DNA from: Flavobacterium psychrophilum
GTDB lineage: Bacteria > Bacteroidota > Bacteroidia > Flavobacteriales > Flavobacteriaceae
Reading direction: 5' to 3'
NCBI GenBank assembly: GCA_945879625.1
Contig: CAMCVA010000002.1
Span: 1 to 64,000, forward strand
DNA length: 64,000 nucleotides
Shown here: piece after piece, positions 24,456 to 34,096 of the stretch
How positions within the stretch are numbered: the stretch's first letter is position 1
How the letters are laid out: every line of letters begins with the position of its first letter
Made by a program: the position numbers and the translations under genes
The notes under the pieces: model-generated
Database searches by the model: none
Seen by the model: the letters and a program-made list of their open reading frames with translations, nothing else
What the model was told of the DNA's origin: nothing

Positions 24456-25715
24456 TTACATATTAAACAACCAAGTAGCGGGATTATTGTAGACTGTGTT
24501 TTGAGAAATAGTGAACTTTAAAATCGTTTTTCCTGTATCTCCATTGGTTCTGATGCGACCAATTGCTTGCTTAATTGAAACTTTGTCTCCCTTAGTCACT
24601 GACACACTACTCAAATTCTGATATACCGTAAAATAATCTCCGTGTTGGATCATCACCGCTTTATTTACCGGCGATAAGACCATCACGCTAATTACTTCTC
24701 CAGCAAACACCGCACGTGCACTTGACCCTTGATCGGTTGTAATTTCAACCCCGCTATTGTGTACAATTAGTGATTTCACAATGGGGTGCGGCTGGTCGCC
24801 GTAGGGCAACGAAACAAATCCTTTTTCTACGGGCCAAGGCAACTTTCCTTTGTTGGCTCTAAAATTATTGGATTCTATTTTCCCTTCGGCTGTCAACACA
24901 ATTTTAGCCGAAGTTTCGGTAGCTTTTGTAGATTCTGCTGAGGTTTTAGGATTTGACTTAACTACAGCTGTTGCCGTTTTTTTGTTGGCCGCTGCAATCG
25001 CTGCGCGCAATAATTTGGCTATTTGGTTGTCGATGTTTTTGGTTTCCTGCTGTTTCTTTTTGATGTCGCCCAACAATTGTTTCTTGTCTTTTTTGATGGC
25101 TTTGGCCAACTCTTGCTGCAGTTGTTTTTCTTTTTCTAATACCAAACGCTCTTTCTCGTTTTCTTCAATTAGCTTTTGTTTGGCCGTTTTTTGCACTTCC
25201 AAGGTTTCGTTGTGCACCAACAAGTCTTCTGATTTACTTTGAATTTCCAATCCTTGATTTTTGCGGTAGCTGGCATATTGTTTCATGTACTGCGCACGCT
25301 TATAAGCCTGCAAAAAGTTTTCGGACGACAACAAAAACATGGCGCGACTTTGCTCGGAGCGACTTTTGTAGGACTTGATAATCATTTGGGCATAATCGTC
25401 TTTAAGCACGGTCAATTCTCTTTTTAATCTATTGATCGTCAATTGATTTAAGTACATGTCGTTGCTTAGCAATTTGGTTTGTTTCTCGGTGGTGTTGATG
25501 AGTTTTTCTTTCAGCTTAATTTTTTCAGATTGAATTTCCAACTGCTTTTTCACGGAAACCTCTTTCGATTTCACGTGCTGCAACTGCGCCTCTTTTTCAC
25601 GAATTTCTCGTAAAATTTCAGCTTTGCGCTGTTCTAACTTTTCTTGCTGGTTTTCTTGGCTCCAACCCAACACAGAAGTGAACAAAAACAAAAGGATGGT
25701 GATTACTTTACCCAT
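24456..25715 (-). CDS. EnvC-like murein hydrolase activator (degenerate M23)
   Basis: A 419-residue protein with signal peptide (MGKVITILLFLFTSVLGWSQ). Residues about 22-240 form a long coiled coil rich in Glu, Lys and Gln. The C-terminal 120 residues are a LytM/M23 fold: GKLPWPVEKGFVSLPYGDQPHP, LIVHNSGVEITTDQG, MIQHGDYFTVYQNL and TNGDTGKTILKFTISQ. The usual metal-binding HxH is replaced (ILKFTI) and HxxxD is altered, so it is probably not a peptidase itself but activates an amidase at the septum, as EnvC does. The last gene of the minus-strand envelope cluster. Confidence 0.88.
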   Translation of the reverse strand: MGKVITILLFLFTSVLGWSQENQQEKLEQRKAEILREIREKEAQLQHVKSKEVSVKKQLEIQSEKIKLKEKLINTTEKQTKLLSNDMYLNQLTINRLKRELTVLKDDYAQMIIKSYKSRSEQSRAMFLLSSENFLQAYKRAQYMKQYASYRKNQGLEIQSKSEDLLVHNETLEVQKTAKQKLIEENEKERLVLEKEKQLQQELAKAIKKDKKQLLGDIKKKQQETKNIDNQIAKLLRAAIAAANKKTATAVVKSNPKTSAESTKATETSAKIVLTAEGKIESNNFRANKGKLPWPVEKGFVSLPYGDQPHPIVKSLIVHNSGVEITTDQGSSARAVFAGEVISVMVLSPVNKAVMIQHGDYFTVYQNLSSVSVTKGDKVSIKQAIGRIRTNGDTGKTILKFTISQNTVYNNPATWLFNM

Positions 25716-25733
25716 GGTAATTTTTTTGTAAAT

Positions 25734-26513
25734 CTAATTGATAACTAATCGTTTGTACCCGGCTGGAACGGCATATGGAAAGGTCAACTCTTCGTTTACC
25801 GCGATGTCGGTATATTCGATATTGAGGTTCATTTTTGCTTGTTTTTGAATGGCGTTCACCACAATCGAAGCCGGTAAAATTAAACTATTGTAAGACGCAA
25901 ATTTTGGATAACTTACCGTCAATAAGCGTTCTTGAGCCTGCTGTTGGATTACTTGTTTTTGCAAACGCCAATTTAGGGCGTCAAAGAAATAGGTAATAAA
26001 GGCCGCGTCTCCCTGATCTTTCTCTACCTTAATCCAATTGTCTTGGAGCGTGGCTTTGCATTCGTGTGACGGAAAAGCTTCGATGGCTTGGCCAATTAAT
26101 ACATTTTGGAGTTTTTGAAAATTTAAATCGGTGCCGGCAAATTGACTGATGGTTTCAAAATTTCCGTCAAAATAACTGCTGTTTAATTTTTCGTAATACT
26201 GCACTTGGGTAGGTGTAATCATGGCTTTGGCCATAGTAATCCCTAAAAACCGAATGCTGATGATGATTTTTTCGTCTTTTTTGATTTTGATTTCAGCCGT
26301 TACATTTTGGGCTTGTTTATCGGTTTCATAATGCGCATTGCATTTGATGTAGGCCGTGGTAAAAGCAAGCTGCTGCTCAAAATAATTTCCTTTCACTCGC
26401 GTAGTATCGGCAACAGGCAATTCCAATTGAGCCAAGGCCTTTTTCTCGGCTTTGGGCAATTTTGATTTACAAGAAACGGTAAGCACCGCAACAACTAACA
26501 ATAGGTATTTCAT
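25734..26513 (-). CDS. DUF4292 lipoprotein
   Basis: A 259-residue protein. MKYLLLVVAVLTVSC is a lipoprotein signal. The body is beta-rich with an early QLAFTTAYIKCNAHYE and IISIRFLGITMAKAMIT, then FPYAVPAGYKRL at the end, fitting DUF4292. This fold resembles lipoprotein carriers such as LolA/LolB, but no function is established. Its start overlaps the stop of the TPR gene by ATGA and the EnvC-like gene follows after 18 bp. This TPR-DUF4292-EnvC order is, to my knowledge, conserved in Flavobacteriaceae, suggesting a shared envelope role. Confidence 0.85.
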   Translation of the reverse strand: MKYLLLVVAVLTVSCKSKLPKAEKKALAQLELPVADTTRVKGNYFEQQLAFTTAYIKCNAHYETDKQAQNVTAEIKIKKDEKIIISIRFLGITMAKAMITPTQVQYYEKLNSSYFDGNFETISQFAGTDLNFQKLQNVLIGQAIEAFPSHECKATLQDNWIKVEKDQGDAAFITYFFDALNWRLQKQVIQQQAQERLLTVSYPKFASYNSLILPASIVVNAIQKQAKMNLNIEYTDIAVNEELTFPYAVPAGYKRLVIN

Positions 26514-27865
26514 TTTTTTTGTGCTTGCCGAACAAGCGATTCAGCTTTGGTGAAATAAAATTCTTTTTTGGCTTCGTTGCCCAAAGCATGATAGGCTTCT
26601 CCGAGTTGGATATAAAAATTTATTTCCAGGGCGGGATCATCTACCACAAATTCCAAACCTGCTTCGAGTTGGGAGATGGCTTCGGCCGATTTTTTTAGTT
26701 GATTGTTGGCCAAACCCGCATAATAATACCACTGCGGCTGCAACGGAAATCGTTCGATAACTTGCGTGGCCCATACGGCTAAAACGTCAAATTGCGCCGT
26801 TTCGGTATACAAACCGGCTAATAATTGCAAACATTCGGTATCGTCGGGAGTAATTGCCTGTTGCTTGTTGTAAAAATAAATGGCTTTTGCCGTGTTGTTT
26901 TTGCGTTGATAAAACTTCCCTACCTCTTTGTTTACTGCTACGGTAGGGTCTTGAATAAGTAAGCCCACCGCCTTTTCAAAATCAGTGTCAAATTGGGGTT
27001 TGTCTTGGATGAACAATAAAAACTCGTTGAGCATGCGGTGCTTGATTTTGGACTCTACTTTGGGGCTTGTCAACACAAACAACAATGATTTTGCCGCTTT
27101 ATCTCCTTCGTTGGCCAGCAAATGATATTTAAACAAACTCACTTGTGCCCAATCAGAATTGGGGATTGCTTGTTCTAATTTTTTGGCTACTTCGAGCGCT
27201 TTTTCGTCTTGGTTTTGATCGGAATACAAAAATATCAAGCTGATGTAATTGGCTTCTTCTTGGGGATTCTTTTTTATTTCGGCCCACAATCGATCCATTT
27301 CGGTAGACTGAAATTTGCCTTGGCCAAAGATTTGAGACTTGTATTTATCTCGTAATTCCGATTTTCCTACTCCATCATTAAGCTCGTTGATCAGGGCTAA
27401 GGCTTTGTCAAATTGCTGCGTATTCATATACAATGACACGAGGTCTTCTTTGTAGTCTTTAGTAAATTCGATGAGTTGATTGACAATGGGAATCGCTTCC
27501 TCATAGGCTTTGGTTTCATACAACACATCATAAAGCCCCACCCAAAACCATTTGTTGGTGGGATCCAATTGGGTGGCCTTTTCAAAAGATTCGTAGGCTT
27601 TGTTGTAGTCCTTTTGCGCCAAATAATTTTTACCCAATTCAAAATAAACCACGGCATTATTGGGTTCCAAAACTTGGCATTTTTCTAAAGACAAAACAGC
27701 CTTATCGTAATTCTCGATTCCTTTTTGAGTAAGGGATTCGTAGAAGGCATCTTGAAATTGATCGGAGGCAGAAGCGACATCTGTAGGTTCAGTTTGGGCA
27801 TGCAGTGACTGGGCTAATCCAAGCCAAATGCATCCAAAAACCACCATTCTATTTGTTTGAGTCAT
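26510..27865 (-). CDS. exported TPR protein
   Basis: A 451-residue protein with a signal peptide (RMVVFGCIWLGLAQSLHAQ). Tetratricopeptide units run through most of the chain; the clearest are AVVYFELGKNYLAQKDYNKA, WFWVGLYDVLYETKAYEEA, SVGKFYQRKNNTAKAIYFY-type segments near 320 and WYYYAGLANNQLKKSAEAI near 385. It should be a periplasmic scaffold. The stop overlaps the DUF4292 start (26510-26513), and the nucleotidyltransferase gene lies 30 bp upstream. I cannot name a partner. Confidence 0.86.
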   Translation of the reverse strand: MTQTNRMVVFGCIWLGLAQSLHAQTEPTDVASASDQFQDAFYESLTQKGIENYDKAVLSLEKCQVLEPNNAVVYFELGKNYLAQKDYNKAYESFEKATQLDPTNKWFWVGLYDVLYETKAYEEAIPIVNQLIEFTKDYKEDLVSLYMNTQQFDKALALINELNDGVGKSELRDKYKSQIFGQGKFQSTEMDRLWAEIKKNPQEEANYISLIFLYSDQNQDEKALEVAKKLEQAIPNSDWAQVSLFKYHLLANEGDKAAKSLLFVLTSPKVESKIKHRMLNEFLLFIQDKPQFDTDFEKAVGLLIQDPTVAVNKEVGKFYQRKNNTAKAIYFYNKQQAITPDDTECLQLLAGLYTETAQFDVLAVWATQVIERFPLQPQWYYYAGLANNQLKKSAEAISQLEAGLEFVVDDPALEINFYIQLGEAYHALGNEAKKEFYFTKAESLVRQAQKK

Positions 27866-27895
27866 TTCTCCTTTTTGCCTAAGGCTTTCTATTTG

Positions 27896-28906
27896 TTATT
27901 CCAACACCGAATAATCACCGATGCTAATGCTGGCAAACTCCCCATTAAATGTCGCATGACTGCCAATCATAGCCTCGTTTAATTTGGCGTTTTTAATGTG
28001 GCTGTGGTTTTGCACCAAACTGTTTGTCATTGTGCTGTTGCTCACGTGACAACCTTTGCCCAAAGACACGTTTGGTCCTACGGTACTGTTTATGATTTGT
28101 ACATCTTCGCCAATAAAACAAGGCGCTATAATTGTAGAATTTTGCAACAAGACCGAATCTGAAACCAACTGCACACCGTCTTGGTGCAAAAACTGCAACA
28201 TGCGGGAATTGGTTTCTACAGTTACAGGTTTATTGCCGCAATCCATCCATTCGTCTACTTTTCCGGGCACAAATTTGAGGCCTTTTACTTTCATGTTTTC
28301 TAATGCATCGGTGAGTTGGTATTCGCCACCTTTCACTACATTATTGTCTAGCAAATACTGTAATTCGGCACGCAAGGTTTCCCCCGATTTAAAATAATAG
28401 ATGCCAATAATCGCTAAATCAGAAATGAATTCTTTGGGTTTTTCTACAAAATCAACAATTTGGTTTTGCGCGTTGAGTTGCACAACACCAAAAGCACTCG
28501 GGTCTTCTACTTGTTTCACCCAAATTACGCTGTCTGCCGAAGTGTCTAAGCTAAAATCGGCACGAAACAAAGTGTCTGCGTAGGCTACCACCAAAGGGCC
28601 GCTCATGGATTCTTTGGCACACATAATCGCGTGTGCCGTTCCCAGGGCTTCGTTTTGGTAATAAATGCTGCCTTTTGAACCTAATTTCTCGGCGATGGCA
28701 ATCAAATCTTTTTCAACTTGTGTGCCAAAATCTTTGTGTATGATAAAGGCAATTTCTTCGATTTCTTGGTTGATCACGCCGGCAATGTCTTCGACCAAAC
28801 GGTGTACAATAGGTTTTCCTGCAATGGGGATTAATGGCTTAGGAACAGTAAGCGTGTGGGGACGCAATCTGGATCCTCGTCCAGCCATGGGTACAATTAT
28901 TTTCAT
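27896..28906 (-). CDS. sugar-phosphate nucleotidyltransferase
   Basis: A 336-residue RmlA-type enzyme. The N-terminal nucleotide loop MKIIVPMAGRGSRLRPHT and KPLIPIAGKP are intact, VVAYADTLF gives the metal Asp, and DFVEKPKE, GEYQLTDALE and VDEWMDCGN match the sugar-binding blocks. The last 90 residues form a left-handed beta-helix (VLLQNSTIIAPCFIGEDVQI and repeats). It joins an NTP to a sugar 1-phosphate, giving a nucleotide sugar for polysaccharides or glycoproteins. Which sugar is unclear. It lies in the envelope cluster after dut, with a 73-bp gap. Confidence 0.87.
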   Translation of the reverse strand: MKIIVPMAGRGSRLRPHTLTVPKPLIPIAGKPIVHRLVEDIAGVINQEIEEIAFIIHKDFGTQVEKDLIAIAEKLGSKGSIYYQNEALGTAHAIMCAKESMSGPLVVAYADTLFRADFSLDTSADSVIWVKQVEDPSAFGVVQLNAQNQIVDFVEKPKEFISDLAIIGIYYFKSGETLRAELQYLLDNNVVKGGEYQLTDALENMKVKGLKFVPGKVDEWMDCGNKPVTVETNSRMLQFLHQDGVQLVSDSVLLQNSTIIAPCFIGEDVQIINSTVGPNVSLGKGCHVSNSTMTNSLVQNHSHIKNAKLNEAMIGSHATFNGEFASISIGDYSVLE

Positions 28907-28979
28907 CAGATTAGATTTTAGGGCGCAAAGTTCGCAAACTTTACCATATTTGACTAGTTATTTGGTTTTAATTGTGAGC

Positions 28980-29414
28980 CTATTTTACGCCGGTACTGCC
29001 AAATCCGCCGGCGCCACGTTCGGTTTCAGAAAGTGCGGCTACTTCGTTCCATTCGGCTCGTTCGTGTTTGGCGATTACCAACTGCGCGATGCGTTCGCCG
29101 TTTTCTACCACAAAAGTTTCGGACGATAGATTCACCAGAATTACCCCAATTTCTCCGCGGTAATCGGCATCAACTGTTCCCGGGCTATTCAATACGGTGA
29201 CGCCTTTTTTGATCGCCAATCCACTGCGTGGACGTACCTGTGCTTCGAAGCCAATGGGAAGTTCAATGAACAAGCCTGTTTTAACCAAGGCGCGTTCTAG
29301 TGGTTTTAAACTTATAGGTTCTTGAATCGCTGCACGTAAATCCATACCGGCCGAGGCCAATGTTTCATAGCTGGGCAACGGATGAGCAGAAGTGTTGATG
29401 ATGTTAATTTGCAT
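28980..29414 (-). CDS. dut: dUTP diphosphatase
   Basis: A 144-residue trimeric dUTPase with all five motifs: AGMDLRA near 22, [10 protein letters not shown] near 66, [17 protein letters not shown] near 78-94, GERIAQLVI near 105 and [10 protein letters not shown] near the end. It splits dUTP to dUMP and pyrophosphate, keeping uracil out of DNA and feeding dTMP synthesis. Cytoplasmic. The flippase stop lies 19 bp upstream. Confidence 0.96.
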   Translation of the reverse strand: MQINIINTSAHPLPSYETLASAGMDLRAAIQEPISLKPLERALVKTGLFIELPIGFEAQVRPRSGLAIKKGVTVLNSPGTVDADYRGEIGVILVNLSSETFVVENGERIAQLVIAKHERAEWNEVAALSETERGAGGFGSTGVK

Positions 29415-29433
29415 GGATGAATCGATTGGAGGA

Positions 29434-30906
29434 TTACTGTTTTAGATTGGGTTTGCGCAGTAACTGAAGCAAGGTTTCTTTTTCGAAGAAATAAATAATG
29501 GCCATATAAGCGCTAATTAAACCTGTCCCAACTACATAATTTTCTCTGAAAAAATAAAAAGACAAGCCCGAAAAAAGGATGGAACTGCCCAGGTAACTGC
29601 CTATTTTTATTCGGTCGTAGGGAATTGGGTAATAGCGATTCCCCAATAGGTAGGAAATAATCATCATGCTTCCATAGGCCGCGATGGTCGCAACTGCCGA
29701 ACCGTAATACCCATAGGATGGAATCAATAAAAAATTGAGTGCCAAAGTAAGTGCCGCGCCAAATAGGGAAATAAATGCGCCAATATGGGTTTTGTCAGTC
29801 AATTTATACCAAATAGATAAATTGGTGTAAATGCCCAAAAAGAAATTGGCTACGATAATTAACGGCACCACTTTCATGGCTTCCCAATAGGACGTGTCTC
29901 GTATCATGAGCTCCTTGAATACATCGGCAAAAACCAACACGACCAACTGAATAAACGAACCAAATATCACAAAGTACTTGGTAACCGTGGCATAGGTTTC
30001 GGGGGCTTTGGCATCGTTGGCGTGACTAAAGAAAAAAGGCTCAATGCCCAAGGTATAGGCCGTGCGGTACAAGACCATAAACAGACCCAGTTTATAACAG
30101 GCTGCATAAACCCCTACCTGTGCATGTGCCACGTTGGCCGGGAGTAATTTTCCCAATAAAATTTTATCAAATTGCTCGTTAATGGCAAAGGCAAGACCGG
30201 CTACCAAGATAGGCAATCCGTAGCGTAACATGCGTTTCCACAGGTCCCAATCAAATTCCCATTTGAGGTGCATGTAATTGGACGACAAGGCTAAAAATGT
30301 AACCAAACTCGCCAAGATATTAGAAATAAAAATATAGCCAATTTGAAAGTTTTCCTGGAATATGCTCGCCAAAAAACCACCCGGTTGGGCTACGGCCATT
30401 TTGGGTAGCACCATAAGAAAAAAGAGATTCAAACTTAGATTGACCGCTACATTTCCTACTTTGAGCATCGCATAAAGTCCTGGTTTTTGGTGGGCTCGCA
30501 ACTTAGAAAATGGCACAATTACAAATGCATCCAACACTATAATCCAAATGGAATAGGTAATGTACTGCACGTCGATTCCCGAAGCGGCAGCCAAGGTGTT
30601 TCGAAATAACAAGGCAAGCGCTAAAAAGAATAGTGAACTGGCAAAAATAGAAACGGTGCTGGTTTCAATAACTTTTTCTTTGTCGGCTTCTTTGTTGTAA
30701 AACCGAAAAAAAGAAGTTTCCATGCCATAGGCTAAGATCACGTTAAAGAAAATCATCCAAGAAAAAATAATGGTCACTTGGCCGTATTCTTCTCTGGGAA
30801 GCAGTTGTGTATAGATGGGCACCAATAAAAAACTGAACATCCGCGGAATAACCGTAGCCAGTCCATATATCGCGGTGTTTTTGAAGAGTTTTTTGTACAA
30901 GCCCAA
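29434..30906 (-). CDS. polysaccharide flippase (Wzx/MATE-like)
   Basis: Twelve to fourteen transmembrane segments run from [20 protein letters not shown] near residue 10 to the end, with LPREEYGQ and the central [18 protein letters not shown] typical of oligosaccharide flippases. I choose TTG at 30906 ([15 protein letters not shown]): homologues usually start MGLYKKL-like, and a -7 element (TATTTTTG, 30941 to 30934) sits 27 nt before. The frame runs to another TTG at 30975. The flippase moves lipid-linked oligosaccharides to the periplasm. It is the first gene of the minus-strand envelope cluster, starting just after the atp terminator. About 490 residues. Confidence 0.82.
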   Translation of the reverse strand: MGLYKKLFKNTAIYGLATVIPRMFSFLLVPIYTQLLPREEYGQVTIIFSWMIFFNVILAYGMETSFFRFYNKEADKEKVIETSTVSIFASSLFFLALALLFRNTLAAASGIDVQYITYSIWIIVLDAFVIVPFSKLRAHQKPGLYAMLKVGNVAVNLSLNLFFLMVLPKMAVAQPGGFLASIFQENFQIGYIFISNILASLVTFLALSSNYMHLKWEFDWDLWKRMLRYGLPILVAGLAFAINEQFDKILLGKLLPANVAHAQVGVYAACYKLGLFMVLYRTAYTLGIEPFFFSHANDAKAPETYATVTKYFVIFGSFIQLVVLVFADVFKELMIRDTSYWEAMKVVPLIIVANFFLGIYTNLSIWYKLTDKTHIGAFISLFGAALTLALNFLLIPSYGYYGSAVATIAAYGSMMIISYLLGNRYYPIPYDRIKIGSYLGSSILFSGLSFYFFRENYVVGTGLISAYMAIIYFFEKETLLQLLRKPNLKQ

Positions 30907-30980
30907 GGGAATCGTGATTTGGTTGAAGTGAAACAAAAATAGGGATTTAAACAAACAAATGAGGCTCCAATACAAATAAA

Positions 30981-31007
30981 AAAAGCCAACAATTACTGTT
31001 GGCTTTT
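30981..31007 (-). terminator. terminator of the ATP synthase operon
   Basis: An 11-bp perfect inverted repeat AAAAGCCAACA (30981-30991) and TGTTGGCTTTT (30997-31007), loop 5 nt, followed on the minus strand by more T residues (TTTATTTG). It lies 22 bp after the atpG stop. Confidence 0.88.
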
Positions 31008-31028
31008 GGTTTATTTTAGTGTGTAAAA

Positions 31029-31889
31029 TTATCCGTTTAAGGCTTCGGCTCCACCTACAATTTCTAAGATTTCGTTGGTAATTGCCGCTTGACGGGCCTT
31101 GTTGTAGGTTAATTTTAATTGATTTCTCAATTCGGTTGCGTTGTCGGTTGCTTTGTGCATGGCTGTCATACGCGCGCCGTGCTCTGAAGCAAATGAATCG
31201 CGAATTCCTTTGTACAATTGCGTTTTCAATGACTTTGGAATCAAGGTCATTACAATGTCTTCTTTGGAAGGCTCAAAAATGTAATCTCCAGCCGAAGCAG
31301 TTGTTGCTGAAGCCAAAGCGGCCAAAGGCAAAAATTGCTCGGTTTGTACAATTTGAGTAGCTGCATTTTTAAACTGGTTGTAAATCAACTCTACTTTGTC
31401 GTACCCGCCAGTTAAAAACAATTCGGTAATGGTATTCGCAATAACAGAAACAGTATCAAAAGTAAGGTTGTCAAAAACAGCACTTTGGTTGTCAATTACC
31501 GGGTGTGTTTTTCGTAACACGTCGTTTCCTTTTTTACCAATGGCAAAAACATCCACTTGTTTACCTGCATAAAAATCGGTTCTGCTTTTTACTTCTTTAA
31601 CTACGTTGGTATTAAAGGCGCCACACAAACCTCGGTTTGAGGTAACGGCCACCAACAATACTTTTTTCACTTCGCGTTGCGTGGTGTATTCGCCACCGGC
31701 ATCTCCGTCTAAGGTGGCCGACAAGTTTTGCAACAACTCGGTCAATTTTTCGGCATACGGACGCATCGCTGTAATGGCGTCTTGCGCTTTTTTTAACTTC
31801 GCGGCAGAAACCATTTTCATCGCCGATGTGATTTGCATCGTCGAGGATACGGAAGTAATTCGGTTACGGATTTCCTTTAAATTTGCCAT
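31029..31889 (-). CDS. atpG: ATP synthase F1 gamma subunit
   Basis: A 286-residue protein with the N-terminal helix MANLKEIRNRITSVSSTMQITSAMKMVSAAKLKKAQ (spanning residues 1-36) and the C-terminal coiled coil ending SEHGARMTAMHKATDNATELRNQLKLTYNKARQ (residues 235-270). The SDRGLCGAFN-equivalent is TSNRGLCGAFNTNV near 85. This central stalk rotates inside the catalytic head and drives ATP formation. It is the last gene of the atp cluster; atpD and atpC are not here, as expected in Bacteroidota. A 79-bp gap with a periodic array separates it from atpA. Confidence 0.97.
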   Translation of the reverse strand: MANLKEIRNRITSVSSTMQITSAMKMVSAAKLKKAQDAITAMRPYAEKLTELLQNLSATLDGDAGGEYTTQREVKKVLLVAVTSNRGLCGAFNTNVVKEVKSRTDFYAGKQVDVFAIGKKGNDVLRKTHPVIDNQSAVFDNLTFDTVSVIANTITELFLTGGYDKVELIYNQFKNAATQIVQTEQFLPLAALASATTASAGDYIFEPSKEDIVMTLIPKSLKTQLYKGIRDSFASEHGARMTAMHKATDNATELRNQLKLTYNKARQAAITNEILEIVGGAEALNG

Positions 31890-31897
31890 TTGTGTAT

Positions 31898-31967
31898 AGT
31901 TAGGAGTTGGAAGCTCGAAGCTCGAAGTAAGGTGTTAACTTCCCTACTTCAAACTTCTAACTTCAAG
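31898..31967 (-). repeat. array of ten 7-nt words between atpA and atpG
   Basis: Plus-strand words in strict 7-nt register: AGTTAGG, AGTTGGA, AGCTCGA, AGCTCGA, AGTAAGG, TGTTAAC, TTCCCTA, CTTCAAA, CTTCTAA, CTTCAAG. The first half (GAAG every 7 nt) can pair with the second half (CTTC every 7 nt), giving a long imperfect hairpin centred on TGTTAAC. The last word ends 1 nt before the atpA stop codon at 31969. Confidence 0.8.
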
Positions 31968-31968
31968 C

Positions 31969-33546
31969 TTAATTATATTTTGCTGAAATTTCTTTGGCAG
32001 CAGCCTCGATTACACCGGTAATGCTGTCGTCTAATTTTCCTGCTTTTAACGCGTCTAGTGTCGCTCTGTTTTTGCTGTTCATGTAGGCCAAAAAGTCTTT
32101 TTCGAACTCTTTTACTTTGTTTACAGGCACATTACGCAACAAGTTTTTAGAACCGGCATAGATAATCGCTACTTGGTCTTCTACGGTATACGGATCATTC
32201 AATCCTTGTTTCAAGATCTCTACGTTGCGTCTTCCTTTTTCGATTACGTTCAAGGTTACGGCATCCAAATCAGAACCAAACTTAGCAAACGCTTCCAATT
32301 CACGGAATTGCGCTTGGTCTAATTTTAAGGTACCCGCTACTTTTTTCATCGATTTGATTTGTGCGTTTCCTCCCACACGAGATACCGAAATACCTACGTT
32401 AATCGCTGGACGAACACCCGAATTAAACAAATCACCATCTAAGAAAATCTGACCATCTGTAATCGAAATTACGTTGGTTGGAATATAGGCTGATACGTCA
32501 CCCGCTTGGGTTTCAATGATTGGCAAGGCGGTTAATGAACCTCCTCCTTTTACGATTGGTTTTAACGAATCGGGTAAGTCGTTCATGTTTTTGGCGATGT
32601 CGTCGTTGGCGATTACTTTACACGCTCTTTCTAATAAACGAGAATGCAAGTAAAATACGTCTCCAGGATAGGCTTCACGACCCGGTGGTCTTCTTAACAA
32701 TAGAGACACCTCACGATACGCAACCGCTTGTTTTGATAAATCATCATATACAATCAAAGCCGGACGGCCTGAATCTCTAAAATATTCACCAATAGCTGCT
32801 CCTGCAAAAGGCGCATAAACTTGCATTGGCGCTGGATCAGATGCGTTGGCGGCTACAATAATGGTGTAAGCCATCGCTCCTTTTTCTTCTAACATTTTTG
32901 CAATACCCGCTACTGTCGAGGCTTTTTGTCCAATCGCTACGTAGATACAAAATACCGGTTGACCCGCGTCATAAAATTCTTTTTGGTTCAAAATGGTATC
33001 CAAACACACGGTAGATTTACCCGTTTGACGGTCGCCAATTACCAACTCCCGTTGTCCACGCCCTACAGGAATCATCGCGTCTACGGCTTTTACACCGGTT
33101 TGCAAAGGCTCAGTTACGGGCTGACGGAAAATTACTCCTGGTGCTTTACGCTCCAATGGCATTTCGTATAAGTCTCCGCCGATGGGTCCTTTTCCGTCAA
33201 TAGGAAAACCCAAGGTGTTTACTACACGACCTACCATTTGCTCGCCTACTTTTAAGGAAGCAATGCGTTGGGTTCTTTTGGCGGTTGATCCTTCTTTGAT
33301 TCCAGTTGATGGTCCTAAAAGTACTACCCCAACATTGTCTTCTTCCAAGTTCAAAACGATTCCTTCTAAACCGTTTTCAAATTGAACTAATTCGCCGTAT
33401 TGGGCATTCGATAGTCCGTAAACACGGGCAATACCATCCCCAACTTGAAGTACTGTTCCCACTTCTTCTAGAGAAGCTCCAGATTCAAAACGCTCTACTT
33501 GTTTTTTTAAAATTGCTGAAATTTCAGCTGGTTTAATTTCCGCCAT
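31969..33546 (-). CDS. atpA: ATP synthase F1 alpha subunit
   Basis: A 525-residue protein. The nucleotide loop GDRQTGKST near 173 is intact, as are the beta-barrel start [19 protein letters not shown] and the arginine finger region [18 protein letters not shown] near 370. The typical [24 protein letters not shown] block is near 285. It binds a non-catalytic nucleotide and alternates with beta in the hexamer. Preceded by atpH with a 14-bp gap. Confidence 0.98.
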   Translation of the reverse strand: MAEIKPAEISAILKKQVERFESGASLEEVGTVLQVGDGIARVYGLSNAQYGELVQFENGLEGIVLNLEEDNVGVVLLGPSTGIKEGSTAKRTQRIASLKVGEQMVGRVVNTLGFPIDGKGPIGGDLYEMPLERKAPGVIFRQPVTEPLQTGVKAVDAMIPVGRGQRELVIGDRQTGKSTVCLDTILNQKEFYDAGQPVFCIYVAIGQKASTVAGIAKMLEEKGAMAYTIIVAANASDPAPMQVYAPFAGAAIGEYFRDSGRPALIVYDDLSKQAVAYREVSLLLRRPPGREAYPGDVFYLHSRLLERACKVIANDDIAKNMNDLPDSLKPIVKGGGSLTALPIIETQAGDVSAYIPTNVISITDGQIFLDGDLFNSGVRPAINVGISVSRVGGNAQIKSMKKVAGTLKLDQAQFRELEAFAKFGSDLDAVTLNVIEKGRRNVEILKQGLNDPYTVEDQVAIIYAGSKNLLRNVPVNKVKEFEKDFLAYMNSKNRATLDALKAGKLDDSITGVIEAAAKEISAKYN

Positions 33547-33560
33547 AATTATATAAATAA

Positions 33561-34094
33561 CTAGTTACTTAATTCTCTTTTTAATACTTGCAATCTGTTG
33601 GCAATGGAAGCGTTGTATTGCTTGTCGCCTATACGTAAAATAAATCCACCGATAATGGCTGGATCTACTGTGTTTTCAATGGTAATTTTCTTGTCTGAAA
33701 ACGTAGCAATTTTTTGCAACACTTTGGCTTCTAAAGCCGCGTCCATCGGAATAGCGGTAGTTACCTGTGCCGTTTCAACGCCGTTGAGAATCGCGTGCAA
33801 CTCGGAATATCGAACCGCAATGGTGTGAAGCAATTCAAACCGTTTGTTTTCGAACAACAAATGAAACAAGCTTTTGGTTACGGCATGGGCGCTCGCAAAC
33901 ACTTCCAACAACACGCTTTCTTTTACCTCAACTTTGGTGGTTGGATTTGCGATAAAGGTGCGCAGTTCGGCGTTGTTGCTTAGGGTTTTTTCCACCACAA
34001 TCATGTCGGCATTTACTGCATCGGCAGCTCCTTTAGCTTGCGCTATTTCTAGGATTGCTTTGGCGTAACGTATCGCAGCTCTTGTACTGGCCAT
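33561..34094 (-). CDS. atpH: ATP synthase delta subunit (OSCP)
   Basis: A 177-residue helical protein: [21 protein letters not shown] start ([20 protein letters not shown]), a six-helix N-terminal domain, and the C-terminal signature [26 protein letters not shown]. It joins the top of the alpha/beta head to the b-subunit stalk. Its ATG is 2 bp after the atpF stop, consistent with co-translation. Confidence 0.95.
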   Translation of the reverse strand: MASTRAAIRYAKAILEIAQAKGAADAVNADMIVVEKTLSNNAELRTFIANPTTKVEVKESVLLEVFASAHAVTKSLFHLLFENKRFELLHTIAVRYSELHAILNGVETAQVTTAIPMDAALEAKVLQKIATFSDKKITIENTVDPAIIGGFILRIGDKQYNASIANRLQVLKRELSN

Positions 34095-34096
34095 AA

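Noticed and set aside
30907-30975. Flippase start at TTG 30975
   Set aside because: It would put 23 extra hydrophobic residues before the normal N-terminus and the -7 element TATTTTTG inside the gene.
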